Source of the DNA: Wolfiporia cocos
Taxonomy: Eukaryota; Basidiomycota; Agaricomycetes; Polyporales; Phaeolaceae
NCBI GenBank assembly: GCA_029448655.1
Contig: JACCLO010000013.1
Coordinates: forward strand, 930,001-994,000
DNA: 64,000 nucleotides
Direction of reading: 5' to 3'
Shown here: piece by piece, positions 11,212 through 23,508 of the stretch
Position numbering within the stretch: position 1 is the first letter of the stretch
Layout of the letters: the number at the start of each line of letters is the position of its first letter
Program-made: the position numbers and the translations under genes
Notes under the pieces: generated by a model
What the model saw: only the letters and a program-made list of their open reading frames with translations
Database searches by the model: none
Told to the model about the DNA's origin: nothing

Positions 11212-11727
11212 TATGGGAAGTGTGAAGCTATGCTACGCGTAGATCTTGGTTGTATAAGCTCAGTTTATAACGAGATGTCAGCTTATGTTGAAAATCGGCA
11301 GTGTTTCAAATTTCATCGACACATCGGCGCTATCCTGTCGTGCGGAGCTCGCACTGATAATGATCGTCAGAAATCCACACGCGAAAGTTGTCAATATCTC
11401 ATTCCGGCATCTATAGTTGCATCTCGAGGCTCCGGCTATGTTCCTCCCATTGATAGTACTACCATGCGGTAGTCGCACAGGAGTAATGATGATAATCGAG
11501 CTTTTTTCGCATGGCTGTAAGCATACGGAAAACACCTATATAACGCGCCGGTACGCACAACCGTAGGTCCCGTAAGCTCGCCCAATTCACAAATTATTGC
11601 TCTTTTCTCTGTAGATCATCTTCCAGAAAGGTACATGACAGGCTAGATCTCCGCATCGGGCGGCATTGGTAACTTCTATAGCTTGCAGATCCAGTCATAT
11701 CGCTGACCTCAACACCCAATCCAAGCA

Positions 11728-12634
11728 ATGGGCATCTTCGGGCGCATTAAGCAATTTATCCTTTGGTTGACGGTACGATACGTTTTTGTGCATTTCAAAA
11801 CAATGTCCGACCAGATTTCATGAACTATAGCTTTCCGAGGAAGAGGCGAGGGCTTACGATCAATGGAAAAACAAGAAGATGAAACCATCCCATGGTGTAC
11901 AGGCGTCCATTATCATCCCCACAGATGCCGAAATGATGGCGGCGATAAGACGTTACCAGTACCAGTATGGCAAACGCCATATCGCTGTTTCCGGGGCATC
12001 AGGTTGTGGAAAGTCAACCTTCATTAATGCCATCCGTGGCTTGGGGAATCGTGACAGTGTCAGCGGCGTGCGCATTGCACCCACGGGTGTAACGGAGACC
12101 ACCCGTGAGTCTGGATGTTATCCAGATCCGAAAACGTCGGACATCTGGTACGATATACCAGGCGCGGGTACTTTGTCGATCCCCGCAGAGAAGTATTTCA
12201 ATACGCAAGGGCTCTTCGTCTTCGACTGCATCATTATTCTATTCGACAGTCGCTTCACAGAAACGGACATTGCGATATTGAAGCGTTGCGCATACTTCAA
12301 TATCCCTTATTTCATTGTCCGAGCAAAGTCCGGCCTGCACATTGAAAACTTCGTCTCAGACTTGAGGGACGATGAAGATTACGAAGGGTGGGATGAATCA
12401 AGGTTAAGGATGACTGCGCAGTCTAAATTCATCGAAGAGACATGGTCCAATGTGACAACCAACCTGGCCCGTGCAGGGCTTCAGCCTAAACCACCGCGGG
12501 TATACTGCATCGACAGGTCTGCTCTAATCCCATGCTGCAGAGGCAAAGCTAGAAGCACGGGCGAGAACGTCATTGATGAAATCGACCTCATCAAGGCTAT
12601 ACGGGAATTACCTCTGAGGAGACTCACGTTCTAG
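11728..12634 (+). CDS. IRG-type GTPase, compact paralogue
   Basis: GTP-binding protein of 282 residues from two exons, 11728-11772 and 11831-12634, joined in phase 0 across a 58-nt intron. Motifs in order: G1 GASGCGKS at about 70-77, a T-G-V-T-E-T-T switch segment at about 100-106, G3 DIPGAGT at about 123-129, DSRFTETDIAILK, and RAKS at about 179-182 where classical G proteins have N/TKxD. This order and the DIPGxGT wording are typical of IRG GTPases. The first exon gives a short amphipathic MGIFGRIKQFILWLT start that could touch membranes (inference). It is a clear paralogue of the minus-strand gene 2.4 kb away but lacks its long N-terminus and repeat tail. Function in fungi is not known. 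Confidence 0.85.
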
Positions 12635-13459
12635 AGGTGATATACTTTTGCTATGTTCAAACATGATAGTCTCACTGAGATGGTTTGCACCGTTTAGCTC
12701 CAGAATCGTCAGAAACGCGTTGATTTTACACGAGCGTGATGTCTATTTGTTGTAATGGAATAATACTTGACAGAATGGTCATATTAGTCATCCGATGGCT
12801 CGCACGTCTCCGGAAACATCTTCACACAACAGCATTAGTCCTTCATGCTCTGTAGTCCAGTCAGTCTAGCACACAATGGATCAATTTAAGACTATATATC
12901 ATGGTAGTCACCTTGATTCCGCGGATCCGATTTCGTACTGGATACGACTGCATGGAGTACACCATACTTAGCGTGCAAGGGTTCTGAAGTCGGCATGGAA
13001 GTGCTGAGATGTCGACAAAGAGCAAAGGGGTCAATGAGCCCCAGGCATGAGTCGCGTGGCATGCATGGCCAAAACTATAAACCACAATTAGCTAATGGGC
13101 ATGCTTAGTAAAATGCTTTGCGGCGTTACCTCCGTAAAAATGGGCGAGACAATGTCTCATGCTGTCCTTGTGGCCACCCTATCACCTCGTACTCGAAAGA
13201 CGTTTGACCTGCAGATAGCGTCTATGCACCTGTTAATGGCGGTGTTGAGTCAGCTTAGCAGCGCCAACGACCGGGCCGCCAATGTGCTATACCAGTGTTT
13301 CCTTGAAAATCGTTATACCAGGACTTGTGCCGGCTATCTCTTGAAAGGAGCGTTCCTTGTCAAGTTTCCTGACAGTGATGAGTAGCCTGTGACCGCCACG
13401 GGAAAGACCACGAGAGCGGGAGCGAAAAACAAGCATTATGAACGTATGGTGCAGGGATC
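12635..13459. other. Intergenic, no gene recognised
   Basis: Contains a 96-residue plus-strand open frame (13095-13385) with no recognised motif and no splice context that I can support. Treated as non-coding. Confidence 0.4.
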
Positions 13460-14008
13460 GGGGCGTTGCACTGTCCCCGTGGTTAGTCGAATCGTACAAA
13501 TACGCAGACGTCATACCGATCAGGATTATCCGTCAGATAGTGGCAAGGACCATGTAAGTGCCTCCACGTTCGCCTGTGGACCTTGGCAGACATTCCCCGC
13601 ATTGACATTGGATTTCAGAAACAAACATGCCTCGTTGTATACGTGACCGTGAGCAGTCATACCTGAACTCCAGGCAGAACGAGATCAGCTGTCATGATCA
13701 CTAGCATGGACAACGATGCAGCGCGCGCCGTTGTGGTGCTCGAGCGTGGGTTATGCGGCTTTCACGCTTCCAGCGTCGTGGGTCACATTTTGCGGGTAGG
13801 ACGAGGATGTCCGAGAGCACCCATCTTTTGATGCGATGTCAATCTCATGGGCGGCGGGAATATCTGCTCGCATTCGTCGCACCGAGGCTAAGATTTAGAG
13901 ATTGGGAAGCCTTCCGAGTGGTCGTGTCCTGCACTGTAATTGCACACGCATTCCATTACCGCCGGGGGAGCCTCGATGCAGCCGCGGCGACCTGAACACA
14001 CTCCAGAG
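13460..14008 (+). repeat. Dispersed ~0.5-kb duplication, copy 2
   Basis: Direct-orientation match to 1915-2440 with many substitutions and small indels. It ends about 155 bp from the stop codon of the UBR7-like gene. The two copies bracket the CPL1-like and IRG genes, but I see no evidence that they moved this block. Confidence 0.75.
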
Positions 14009-14163
14009 ACTGTGATTCTCTATGCAGCGACCTACGTGCGGTGGCAGTTCCGCAGCGGGGCTGGCCAGCGAGGTAGACCTCATCTTCGATCGCGCAGTGC
14101 ATCTCAAATTCAGAAAAGTACACGTACTGCAAATTGCTCTGCGGACAAGAGCAGGATCTCGGG

Positions 14164-15714
14164 CTACGGGTTCGCCTGCGTGCGCGCATCGAAGAACGCT
14201 CTGATGTCTGCCTCCGTCACCTCCCTGCCCTCCTGAGCGAACGGTCTTAGGTGACTCATCAGGTCGTCCCTGCATCGGCGAGCAACCACGAGTGTAAGCC
14301 CAAGATCACGATCCCCACATGAGCGCGACATACCGCAGTGCGTTGAATGCGCGGATGCCGTCAATGGCCTGGTCGTGTGGGAGCCGAGACAGCGCGCGGA
14401 GACCGAGTTCCTCCAGATTTAAACCTGCGTAGGACAGCTCTCTAGTCATGCCGACATGTGACATGATATAGGCGGCCATGGCTGACCTGAGTCTGGGTCC
14501 TCGGGCGGTTCATACGTCTCCTCCTCCTCGAGGAGGTATGGGCGTGATTGAAGGGAGGGGAGGCACTGTAATACGCTGTGAGCAAATCAACAATTTGGGT
14601 ATGGGGAAGCATACCGAGTCGCATCTGCACCATCGCTCTTGCCATCCATCAGTGAGAAAGACATCGCCCGCACCTTGTATGCTAGGCTCCCCGTCCGATT
14701 GCGATACAGCGGCGTCTAATCTGCTCGCGCTACCGTCTAGTATTCGCTGTGCAAGCAGATTGACCGGAGGAGCAAGACACGGTCTAGACGGCGTCGGCTC
14801 CGGCGATACGCGTGCCTTCTTCGCTGCGGGCGCGTCTACGGAATCCGGTGACAGAGCGCGTTTCTCTCCCGTAGTAGGCTCATTCGCAGATGCGTCCAGT
14901 TGCACATCCACATCCAAAGTGTCTGCTTCCCGCCCAATGACCCTCCAAGACTCTTCTGGGCTGCCGCGTACGACCATCAAAGCTCCATGGGTTCCAGCAT
15001 ACCGCCGCAGCGTCGGGATGCTCCGCACGCATGCCACGCAAACGAGCGCGTCGTAGTCCGCCGCTGATAGCAGCGGGGGCGGCAGACCAGAGGAGGATGC
15101 CTCCGATGCCGCATCGTCCACCCCGTCCTCCGCACCCTCCGCAGGATCGGGCGTCGGCTCGCGCGACGACGGGCGCTCGCGCAGGTTCAGACACGACTCG
15201 TGAAACCAGTCCTGCCGCCGCAGCGTGAGCGGGCGCGGACTCCAGCCCAGGATGCACGGCGCACCTCACACGCGAGACACTGGATCATCGTCTCGCGCTC
15301 CTGCTGCGCGTCGTATGGGCGCGCGCAGCGGCAGAAGAGCCCGCGGAAGTTCTGCCCGTACGCGTTCTCCGCGTTCGCCCGCTCTTTCATGAGGCCGGCG
15401 CTGGTCATGGCCGTTAAGGCAGATGAAGAGGAGGGCTGGTGCAGCGTGCATGGGTGCGCGAGCGCGGCTGTGGGACAGTCACAGCGGAAGGCGCGCTTTG
15501 GGAAGAGCTCGAGCTGCTCGTGGTCTGGGTGACAGGCAATAGAGCACGCTGAGCAGATGCCCCGCGGTTCGGCGCAGGTCCGGCAGAGGTATACAGCTTG
15601 GCGGACTGGCCCGAGGAGGTAGGTGCATTGCGAGAATTGGTGCGGCAAGGCCTCCGCTGCTGCCTGAATGAGATTGTGTTGGGATGCTAAAATCGAGGCG
15701 ATTGTCTGCGACAT
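14164..15714 (-). CDS. UBR7/Mlo2-like UBR-box and PHD protein
   Basis: Putative E3 ubiquitin ligase of the UBR7 family (fission yeast Mlo2). Five exons, 15714-15265, 15211-14615, 14565-14487, 14424-14334 and 14269-14164, join in frame to 440 residues, close to the 425 of human UBR7. Residues ~25-85 form the UBR box (CTYLLG...YLCRTCAEPRGICSAC...CHPDHE...RCDC), a zinc fold that recognises N-degrons in other UBR proteins. It is followed by a PHD-type finger (FCRCARPYD...MIQCLACE joined to DWFHESC) and a second Cys pair (VCVACV). The C-terminus has the family's WCRCDS, LLEEEETYEPPED and AFNALRDDLM...FAQEGREVTEADI motifs. The PHD of UBR7 binds or modifies histone H2B in animals. Introns are 48-64 nt. 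The middle is Ser/Pro-rich and disordered. Confidence 0.92.
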
Positions 15715-16339
15715 TGTAGTCCGCCGTAGCGTCTGCTATTGACCTGTACTTTGAAGTTGAACCGCAGCACCTGATAATATGCGAGCTGCTCTTATGTAGG
15801 CCCGGTTTCAACGTGTACGCAGTGGATGAAACAGGCCTCTATCGTTGAAGGCAGAAAAGACAAGAGCAGCTGAAGATGCTCAAGGAAAGGTGGCTAAGCA
15901 ACCGGAATGGCTCAGGTTTGCCTTCCCGGTTTAGGGTAGACTGTAAATTCCGATCAATTAGCCACTGATTCGACTCGATCTAATCAGTCGTATTCCCTGC
16001 CGTGCGATCTAGTCGCCCGACTTCATGTAATTATCCTCTTCAGATCTCAAACGTCCATCCGGTATACCATCCCCCTGCGCTGCTCACCCTAGCTCTCGAT
16101 TACAGTACAGCTAACGCTTGTAATCTTACCGCAAGCTATTGCAAACGAACATCTATCGCAGGAACGGAGCCCCTTCGAATCGCGTGATTGTTATCTCAGA
16201 TAGCGTTCGCCGGCTTGGAATGTTTATCTAGAGACCGCATCTTGGTGTACGCCCCTCTCTCGAGGTACGCCCCAATATAAGGAGGCACAGGGACAGACAA
16301 TACGAGTCATCTCGCTCGCTCGACCTTCTTCTTCCAACC
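15715..16339. promoter_or_regulatory. Divergent promoter region
   Basis: Shared 625-bp space between the UBR7-like gene (-) and the hydantoinase B gene (+). An AATATAAG box at 16274-16281 lies about 60 bp before the plus-strand ATG. No other element is evident. Confidence 0.4.
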
Positions 16340-19123
16340 ATGTCGTCCACACCTTCGCAGCCCAACTACAAAGAAGCGGACCCGATCCTGCTGACCCTCT
16401 TTGCCAACCGCTTCATGAGCGTGGCGGAGGCCATGGGTCGGTCGTTGCAGCAGACCGCAATCAGTACTAACATCAAGGAGCGACTGGATTTCTCATGCGC
16501 GCTGTTCGCGCCGGACGGCGACTTGGTGGCGAACGCCCCATTCATCCCAATCCACTTGGGATCCATGAGCTTGTAAGTGTAGCATTTTGGTGCTCACCAG
16601 ATTAGAGAACATTCGGACGGTGCGACCTCATATATTGGAACTCTCGATGCATGCGGATGCTCCGGGGGCGTGTCCGCGCATACATGCACTCTGGCGATTC
16701 CATCAATGCACACATCTGGATTGTTGGACCAGAGATGGTACGCACATATGCGCTCCATATTTGCTCCATACACCATGTGTCAAGGAGCATCAAGGCAATG
16801 GGTCGCATTGGTCCTCGGGGGGCAAGGGGCAGGCCGTATATCGCGTTGTGCGGAATACTGCACCCGACCCCAGCCTGTGTTGTTTGAATGCCTGTGTGTA
16901 TGGCTAAGCCGGTACGGTGCCTTAGGAGATTGAAATTTCACTATCTACGCTCCTACACTACATCATGCACTCCGAAGTTGGTTCTCGTTCTCTTCGTATC
17001 GGATAGCACATATTCCATCGTGGGAGCTGCCCGATCCCTAGATGCATAATGCGCCTATAAAGAGGGAAGATGAGCATCCGCTTTTGTTACTGCTCAACCC
17101 AGAAGCTTGCAATGTGACAAGGCTTGTAACGCTTCATCGACGCTGACCTGATCTTCAGTGCGGTAAAGTATCAGATGAATCTCCATCGCGAGGATCTCGA
17201 GCCTGGTGATGTCCTCATGACAAACTCCCCTCATGCTGGAGGATCGTGAGTGTCTCACCACAGCTTTTCAGCTCACCCGCTCACTACGTCTGCCTTTAGT
17301 CATCTTCCCGACATTACGATCATCTCGCCCGTCTTCGACAAGCAGACCAACAAGATCATTTTCTTTACCGCTTCTCGCGGACACCACGCCGACATTGGCG
17401 GTATCTTGCCCGGATCGATGCCACCCACGTCGACGAGCATTTTTGAAGAAGGTGCAAACATCGAGAGTTTCAAGATCGTGAGCGGTGGCGTATACAACCA
17501 CGACGGGCTCGTGGATTACATGGTTGACAAACCTGCACAATATCCCGGTAGCTCGGGGTGCAGGAACATTAAAGACGTCGAGAGCGACCTTAAGGCGGTG
17601 CGCACAGTCCGCGCAGCGCGTTTACGCGTATTTACTGACAAGATTACCGCCAGCAAATCGCTGCGAACCATAAGGGTATACAGCTGATCCAAGCCAGTGG
17701 GTACCATGTAAATCTATATCGCGCGCGCTAACAGTCTCCTGTAGTTGTGGATGACTACGGTTTGGAGACAGTGCAGGAGTACATGTATCACATCCGCGCC
17801 AATGCTGAAAACTCCGTGCGCAACCTCCTTCGGGATGTTGCCAAGCGCGCGGGCTCAAATGTGTTGACGGCCATAGACTATCTCGATGACGGCTCGCCCG
17901 TACGTCTCTGTCTTCCCGTGCACGCTGTTCCCGTCTCATCTCACCTCTTCGTCTGCTCACATACCGAATTGCTCGTACGACGCAGATTCAGCTCCGTGTG
18001 GACATCAACGTCGAGGAGGGCTCGGCCGTGTGCGACTTTGCCGGCACAGGCTGTGAGGTCCGCGGAAACCTGAACGCGCCGATCTCGGTTGTGCACTCGG
18101 CCGTGATCTACTGCATGCGCGCGATGCTCAACATGGACATCCCGCTCAATGCGGGCTGCCTCGTCCCGATCACCGTCAAGATCCCCGAAGGTTCCCTCCT
18201 GTCGCCGTCGCGCACCGCGGCTGTGTGCGGTGGGAACGTGCTCACCTCGCAGAGGCTGGTCGACGTCGTGCTCAAGGCGTTCCATGCGTGCGCAGCGAGC
18301 CAGGGATGCACTAAGTGAGCTGCTCGCTCAAGTGACGGGTGATTCGCTGATGGCGTCCCCTCGTAGCAACCTGACGTTCGGCGCTGGTGGGAAGGACAAG
18401 GACGGAAACAACGTCGTCGGCTGGGGCTACTACGAGGTTCGTTGCATGACTGCCTGCCGTCGTTCTCGCGACCAAAATCTCAACCCAACAGACAATCGCG
18501 GGCGGCTCTGGTGCGGGCCCTGGTTGGCATGGTACGTCAGGTGTACACACGCACATCACGAACACCCGTATTGGCGACGTTGAAATCCTCGAGCGTCGCT
18601 ACCCCGTGCTTGTGCACCAATTCGGCATCCGCGAGGGCTCTGGTGGCAAGGGGAAGTGGAGCGGCGGCGACGGCGTCGTGCGTGAGCTCGAATTCACACA
18701 GGGTCTGCAGGTGTCCATCCTCTCCGAGGTGAGCCCGCTTCCGCCATCACATCAGGCTATGCTGCATTCTAAGAGCCCGCAATGCAGCGCCGAACTCGTC
18801 AGCCGTATGGCATGGAAGGCGGAGAGCCTGGCGCCCTGGGACGTAACACCTGGATCAAGCAACCACGAAAAGAGGACGGTGACCTCCCTGAGGACACTGA
18901 TCAGCAGCGCAAACCGCTGCAACCGAGAAAGGTCAATATTGGCGGCAAGGCGACGGTGTGGATGGGGAAGGGTGACCGGCTGTTGATTGAAACACCCGGA
19001 GCTGGTGGCTGGGGTGTCCCAGATCCAGCTCAGGATGACGGGGTAGTGGATCATAGCCATGTGAAGGCGTGGGCACCTAGAGGCAGCTTGGCGGAGAGAG
19101 AAGCGGCGCAGGCGGGGTTCTGA
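16340..19123 (+). CDS. Hydantoinase B / oxoprolinase subunit-type protein
   Basis: Member of the HyuB family, the half of 5-oxoprolinases and N-methylhydantoinases that opens cyclic amide rings with ATP. Nine exons, 16340-16572, 17159-17245, 17300-17597, 17654-17696, 17745-17899, 17986-18314, 18367-18436, 18492-18728 and 18788-19123, keep frame to 595 residues. Family motifs in order: [70 protein letters not shown] and [16 protein letters not shown]. Eukaryotic oxoprolinases are usually ~1300-residue HyuA-HyuB fusions; here only the B half is present and no A half is seen nearby. Intron 1 is 586 nt while the others are about 50-90 nt. The exact substrate is not predictable. Confidence 0.93.
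16573..17158 (+). other. Unusually long first intron of the hydantoinase B gene
   Basis: GT/AG intron of 586 nt with a CTGAC branch-like site near its end. It holds a CCTATAAAG box at about 17053 and could include an inserted sequence or an internal promoter. No terminal repeats were found. Confidence 0.6.
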
Positions 19124-19739
19124 TGCATTCTGGTGAGAATGTCATCATGGGATTGTACCTGTACTAAAACACTGATGTAGGGCGGAATATATAGCACGAT
19201 TGTACACTTATATGGCATCAATATCCTTGCCTAGTATGCGCTAGTTGCCCAATCAACCTAAGCCGAAAAGAGTCGGCCACTAGTTCAAATTGGACTGCAT
19301 CAGTATCATCAATCTGCATGGCCGTTGCCATCATGCCTGAACGCAAACATCATTGCGTCTAACTTTGTCTATAGGGCGATTTCCTCGCAGTACAGTACGA
19401 TATCTTATGCTTGTGCTCACTATGATTTCAATAGGCCACTAGCTCGTGGACTTGAGGTCAAACAAGGCTGCTTCAGTCCTGATACGTTCATTTCATACGG
19501 GGTCGTGCGCGGCTGACAAACCACTCATATGCACATCTACTTATTGCGATCTTTACACTGTGTTGATTGTAGCATATCGTTCAGCCTCGACCGGAAATTT
19601 CCCACTCGCGGCTACTAACATCATTGCCCATCTGTGGTTTAATGTCGAGTCTCGGTAGGATTCTCTTTGTTCGAATTGTCGGCACTCTCCTGACGCGTTT
19701 CGTCGACGCCTCGCACGCCTCGGAGCGTCCCGCACAACA
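19124..19739. other. Intergenic, no gene recognised
   Basis: AT-rich spacer downstream of the hydantoinase gene. No motif-bearing frame or repeat structure seen. Confidence 0.45.
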
Positions 19740-21990
19740 TAGTTGCTGTGCTGGGGTTTCGGCTTATTATGCGCGCAGCACGACATGCTTCTGTACGTTC
19801 ACAGTTCTGTTTATTGCGAATCCCCCCCTCACGACATATCCTGCTTACTTCACACAGCTTCAGTTCAGTAGTAACATGGTCTCCGTTACGCCACTGGAAG
19901 GTGAGTTCACGTTGAGAATGAACCTATAACACGTTGCCCTCATATCAATGTCTAGTGGATCTTCAACAGAGCATGTTCCTAAATTATTTCTCGGCTGCAG
20001 GTTCAGGTTTGTTTTGAGAATGTAACCCTCATTCAATTTCTAACATATTGCTGGGAAAGCCCTCATACTTTATGATTTTATTCTCACATTGAATCAAGAG
20101 CGTCTTTTGGTCTGGAATTCTCAATCGAGGACATACAGGGCCATCGCTCTCACGAATCGCTGCATCATGCTGGGAGCAGGGATCTCTTTGATTCTGTCCT
20201 TATTGGCATGGAAAAATGTCGCTGTACGTATTTGTGCTTCCTAAGTACTATACCGCGGCGTAATGATTCTTCAGAGGTGGATTCGATTATCTAGCCAGCA
20301 CAAGGATACAGCTTACTCATTTCGATATTTCCTGTCACAGCATAGAGGCAGCCTATTGCCTGTTGGAGATCACTGAGATGGGATTATGTACTATGTGGGC
20401 AGGTTAGATATCATGTATACCGCATATCGCGCTTTGCTCATCAGAACTGCAGTGTTCTCTGCGCTTAGGTCATACGCTACCTCCAATCGCTGCTGGATCA
20501 TAACCCTCCTGACACTAGTTCTTGGTCTCGTTCCTGCGGTCGCTAACTTGGTATGTGGTTTTCCCCTCTCGTAGCTGACGATGTACATAAGCAAGCTTCA
20601 ACCAGGCCCGGCTTGTTAGTGGTCGGTATATCATTCTTGGGGAAATGTTTTTCTACGACACCGGCAGCCTAACGCTACCTGTCTTTGACGTGTAAGTTAT
20701 GCTCACTTTATCGGCTCGGCTATGCCCATGCGAGTATCAAAGCATAACTTATACGTAGCTGCCAACCGCATCCAATCGACCTAACTAACATCCGACCTAA
20801 TATTGCAGCATAGAAGTGGCTTCCCGCCTATGCGTACTCACTTCAGATCTACTGGTTATCTGCCTGACGTGGTATAGGGTCCGTGGCGGTATGCACTGGC
20901 ACTCGTTTAGCCCTGTCTCCGAGACATCACTCGGTCAGATTCTTTGTAGAGACGGTACGTTAACCAATTATTGGGCGCCACACCCACTCACAACGTCGCT
21001 CATAGGGCTGCTTTGGTTCTTGTGCGGTCGGCAATGCAATGCACTACTACTATCTGACATAGCGATATCCTAGGCTCTTGTTCCTCCTCAATGCCGCCAC
21101 GATGATCCTGTATCTCACAAATGTACGTCGCAAACGCTTTCAATGACGTCCCTCTGTCCCTGATGTACTGTTTGATGTCTGAGGTAGTCCATGGTTGATC
21201 TCCCGGTGCTCATCAACCCGTGAGCCTTGTAGCGGCTGTCCTACGGAACCCTGTATGTTGACTTTCCGATGCAGGTTGAGCACTATTGCAATCTCACGGA
21301 TGCTCCTTGATTTCGGCCGCGCCAGCTTGCGTACTGGCGATGCATGCACGGACCCTCAGTCCACGTCGCAACTGTCCACTGTCGTGGTGCAGCCTACGGC
21401 AAACTCGGCCGCACTGTAGTTCTGTGAAACTATTCATAGGTATTCTCGCAACGCAGGCAGAGGACGATAGATGCAAATCTTGGATTGCATGCACTGCAGG
21501 CGTACATCATTCTCAGAAATGATCTTGACGGTGTTGTGTATTGGCTACTAGTCTATAAGCCCTCATGGGCATAATGCGCGCTCTCGACTGCTACTGTCCC
21601 CCACACATATCTGCAATGCACATATGTTTTCCTAGATCTCAGTGAATTGATTAGTTGGTGTAGTACGAGGGCGATGGCTATCTGGTGTAGACATGAGCAG
21701 AGGGAAGGAGCTGGTGATCGAATATCATCGCTGTCAACCTTTCATCAGATGCCGTATGACTGTCAACACGTATATGCGCCTACCTTCGTTGAGTATATCC
21801 GTAGAAAGCTGTATATGTGTGTCGTGCTCTGTCCTTGTTGATCCAAGGAGGCTGCCTTTGAGGGCAATAACACATGTGCACTGTATCGGAAACAATTTGC
21901 GGTATGTAGCCGGTGTATGTACAACCATTCGAACATGCCAAGTCATAGTGATTGTGCGAGAAGCGATACGTTTGTAATGTCGTTAGAAGT
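19740..21990 (+). repeat. Segmental duplication, unit 1
   Basis: Parallels 23430-26250: same DUF6533 gene in the same exon layout, then a matching tail (CACTGTATCGGAAACAATTTGCGGTAT against CGCTGTATCGGGGAACAATTCGCGGTAT) and a shared TGCGAGAAGCGATACG near the end. The copies are well diverged. Confidence 0.7.
19876..21419 (+). CDS. DUF6533 multi-pass membrane protein (copy A)
   Basis: Basidiomycete-type membrane protein with an N-terminal DUF6533 domain (ALILYDFILTLNQERLLVW...IALTNRCIMLGAG) and several more hydrophobic helices, a receptor-like layout of unknown function. Exon 1 is 19876-19900; later exons read MW-A-VFSALRSYATSNRCW, the VLTSDLLVICLTWYRV segment, a RDG exon end and the C-terminal motif LSTIAISRMLLDFGRASL. 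Donor at 20224 and acceptor at 20340 enclose CAG|AG|GT, so a 2-nt exon (20275-20276) is needed to keep frame. No in-frame stop was seen in the exons I followed, so it may work. Boundaries of the last exons are less certain. Confidence 0.75.
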
Positions 21991-23508
21991 ATATGATAGT
22001 ACGTGCTGGTTCAGCCATTGCGGGAGAAGATCCCCATCGCGGCACGTGTCCGAAATGTATGTAGTTAGTTCCCGTTCTGGTATTGACTCTGCCTGAGCTA
22101 GCTATGGTCGGAAGACATTGTAATGGCCCAGAACGCGCACGGCGGATTCTCGTTAGACGGGAAATAGAATGGCACGACGCGGAAGGGAATAGCTCTCTCC
22201 TGTGTCGAGGAATGGCGTAGACCAGACGGTGAACGCCAATGGAGTTTTGAATAAGGCTCGAGCCCCTGCCACGTTTGCCGTTTTGACTGAAACCCCTCAT
22301 CAACGATCGATCGACGGCATCGCATCGATGTGTATGCTGGCACCGCGAAGTTACGATACGCGTCCCAATCACCTCGCGATCGATGCTACCGTTGGAAGTG
22401 TGCGCGCGTCGGGCGCAGCGCATGGGTGCGATCTCGTCGCCACGGCGCGGGAGCAGTAGTGCCCCTGGTAGAATAGGCCGCATCCGGGTATGGCGGTGCC
22501 GGTATATGGTATGATGGCCCGTTAGTATAAAGGCTTGGTAGTTGGTGTACGTACCGCTACGTGTTTGCTATCAGAGCCCATCACACCGTGGCGGGGTCCC
22601 TGGCGGGCAGTAGGGCGCGGCCGTTGTCTGGCGCGACCCGAATTTCTACAGCTACAGACACGGCAGTGTATCGTACTGTCCGCATGAGTCTCTACATAGT
22701 ACAGATAGGCATGTATCTTTCAACAATCGAATAGTTATGCGGTCCCAAATCCCACCATTGTCGTTTAAGCACAAGCTCCGGCGCAGGACGTCTTCGAAGA
22801 CAACGATCGCGGGGGCGCTCGTGCCCATGGCACGTTCTTTGTCTTCTGTTTGGTTTGGTTTACTTTACAGTTCTCTTTCGCTGGTACTCGCAGTGTGATC
22901 TGGCTTCAGTTCGCTCCCTTAGGATCGTGCCGAAGCTCATACATTGTTCCCTTTAGTCTCCCCCGGGTCACGCCTTCAAAATTGTTTTAGCGGCATATTT
23001 GTCAGAGATGTTGGCTGTTTTTCGCAAGATTCATGACATGAAGCGCAGTATTAGGTCGCCACGTAATATCACCCATGCTGGTTCCGAATGATATAGGAAT
23101 GGCAACGCACAGCCAATATTGCGATCGTTGTGCTCACATGCACTGTGCTGCCCCAGCATGGCCCCCACACGTATGCGGAAAGATAGATTGGCGCCTGTCC
23201 ACTACAAATTGCCTATCTGTGCTTCACGCATCACTGATGTGCTGGAGACAACCATCTCAGCTCAGCTTCTCCCGTGGATGGATCCTCGAAATGATCAGGA
23301 TCTTGGCGCTGATTTCTGAGGCATCGACGCATAACTGAATGACCACAGTATGTCGGCGCTGGTTTTTGACACCGCGACCGTAACGCATGCAATACTGTCT
23401 GTATCCGGTAGGGCCTTGTTTCGTTTTCTGGACTATTTATTATATAGGGCTGGGTCTCAATTCCTACATACGTGCTGCTACTTTACTCGCATAGAGTTCT
23501 ATAGTACA
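21420..23508. other. Spacer between DUF6533 copies A and B
   Basis: Holds the end of duplication unit 1, then about 1.4 kb with no recognised gene. A 166-residue minus-strand frame (22483-21983) has no motif that I recognise. TATTATATAGGG at about 23437 may be the TATA box of copy B. Confidence 0.4.

Noticed and set aside
13095..13385. 96-residue plus-strand frame as a small gene
   Set aside because: No recognisable domain, no conserved counterpart in the window and no promoter or splice support.
21983..22483. 166-residue minus-strand open frame
   Set aside because: No motif, no splice context and a biased Arg/Ser composition typical of a chance frame in GC-rich DNA.
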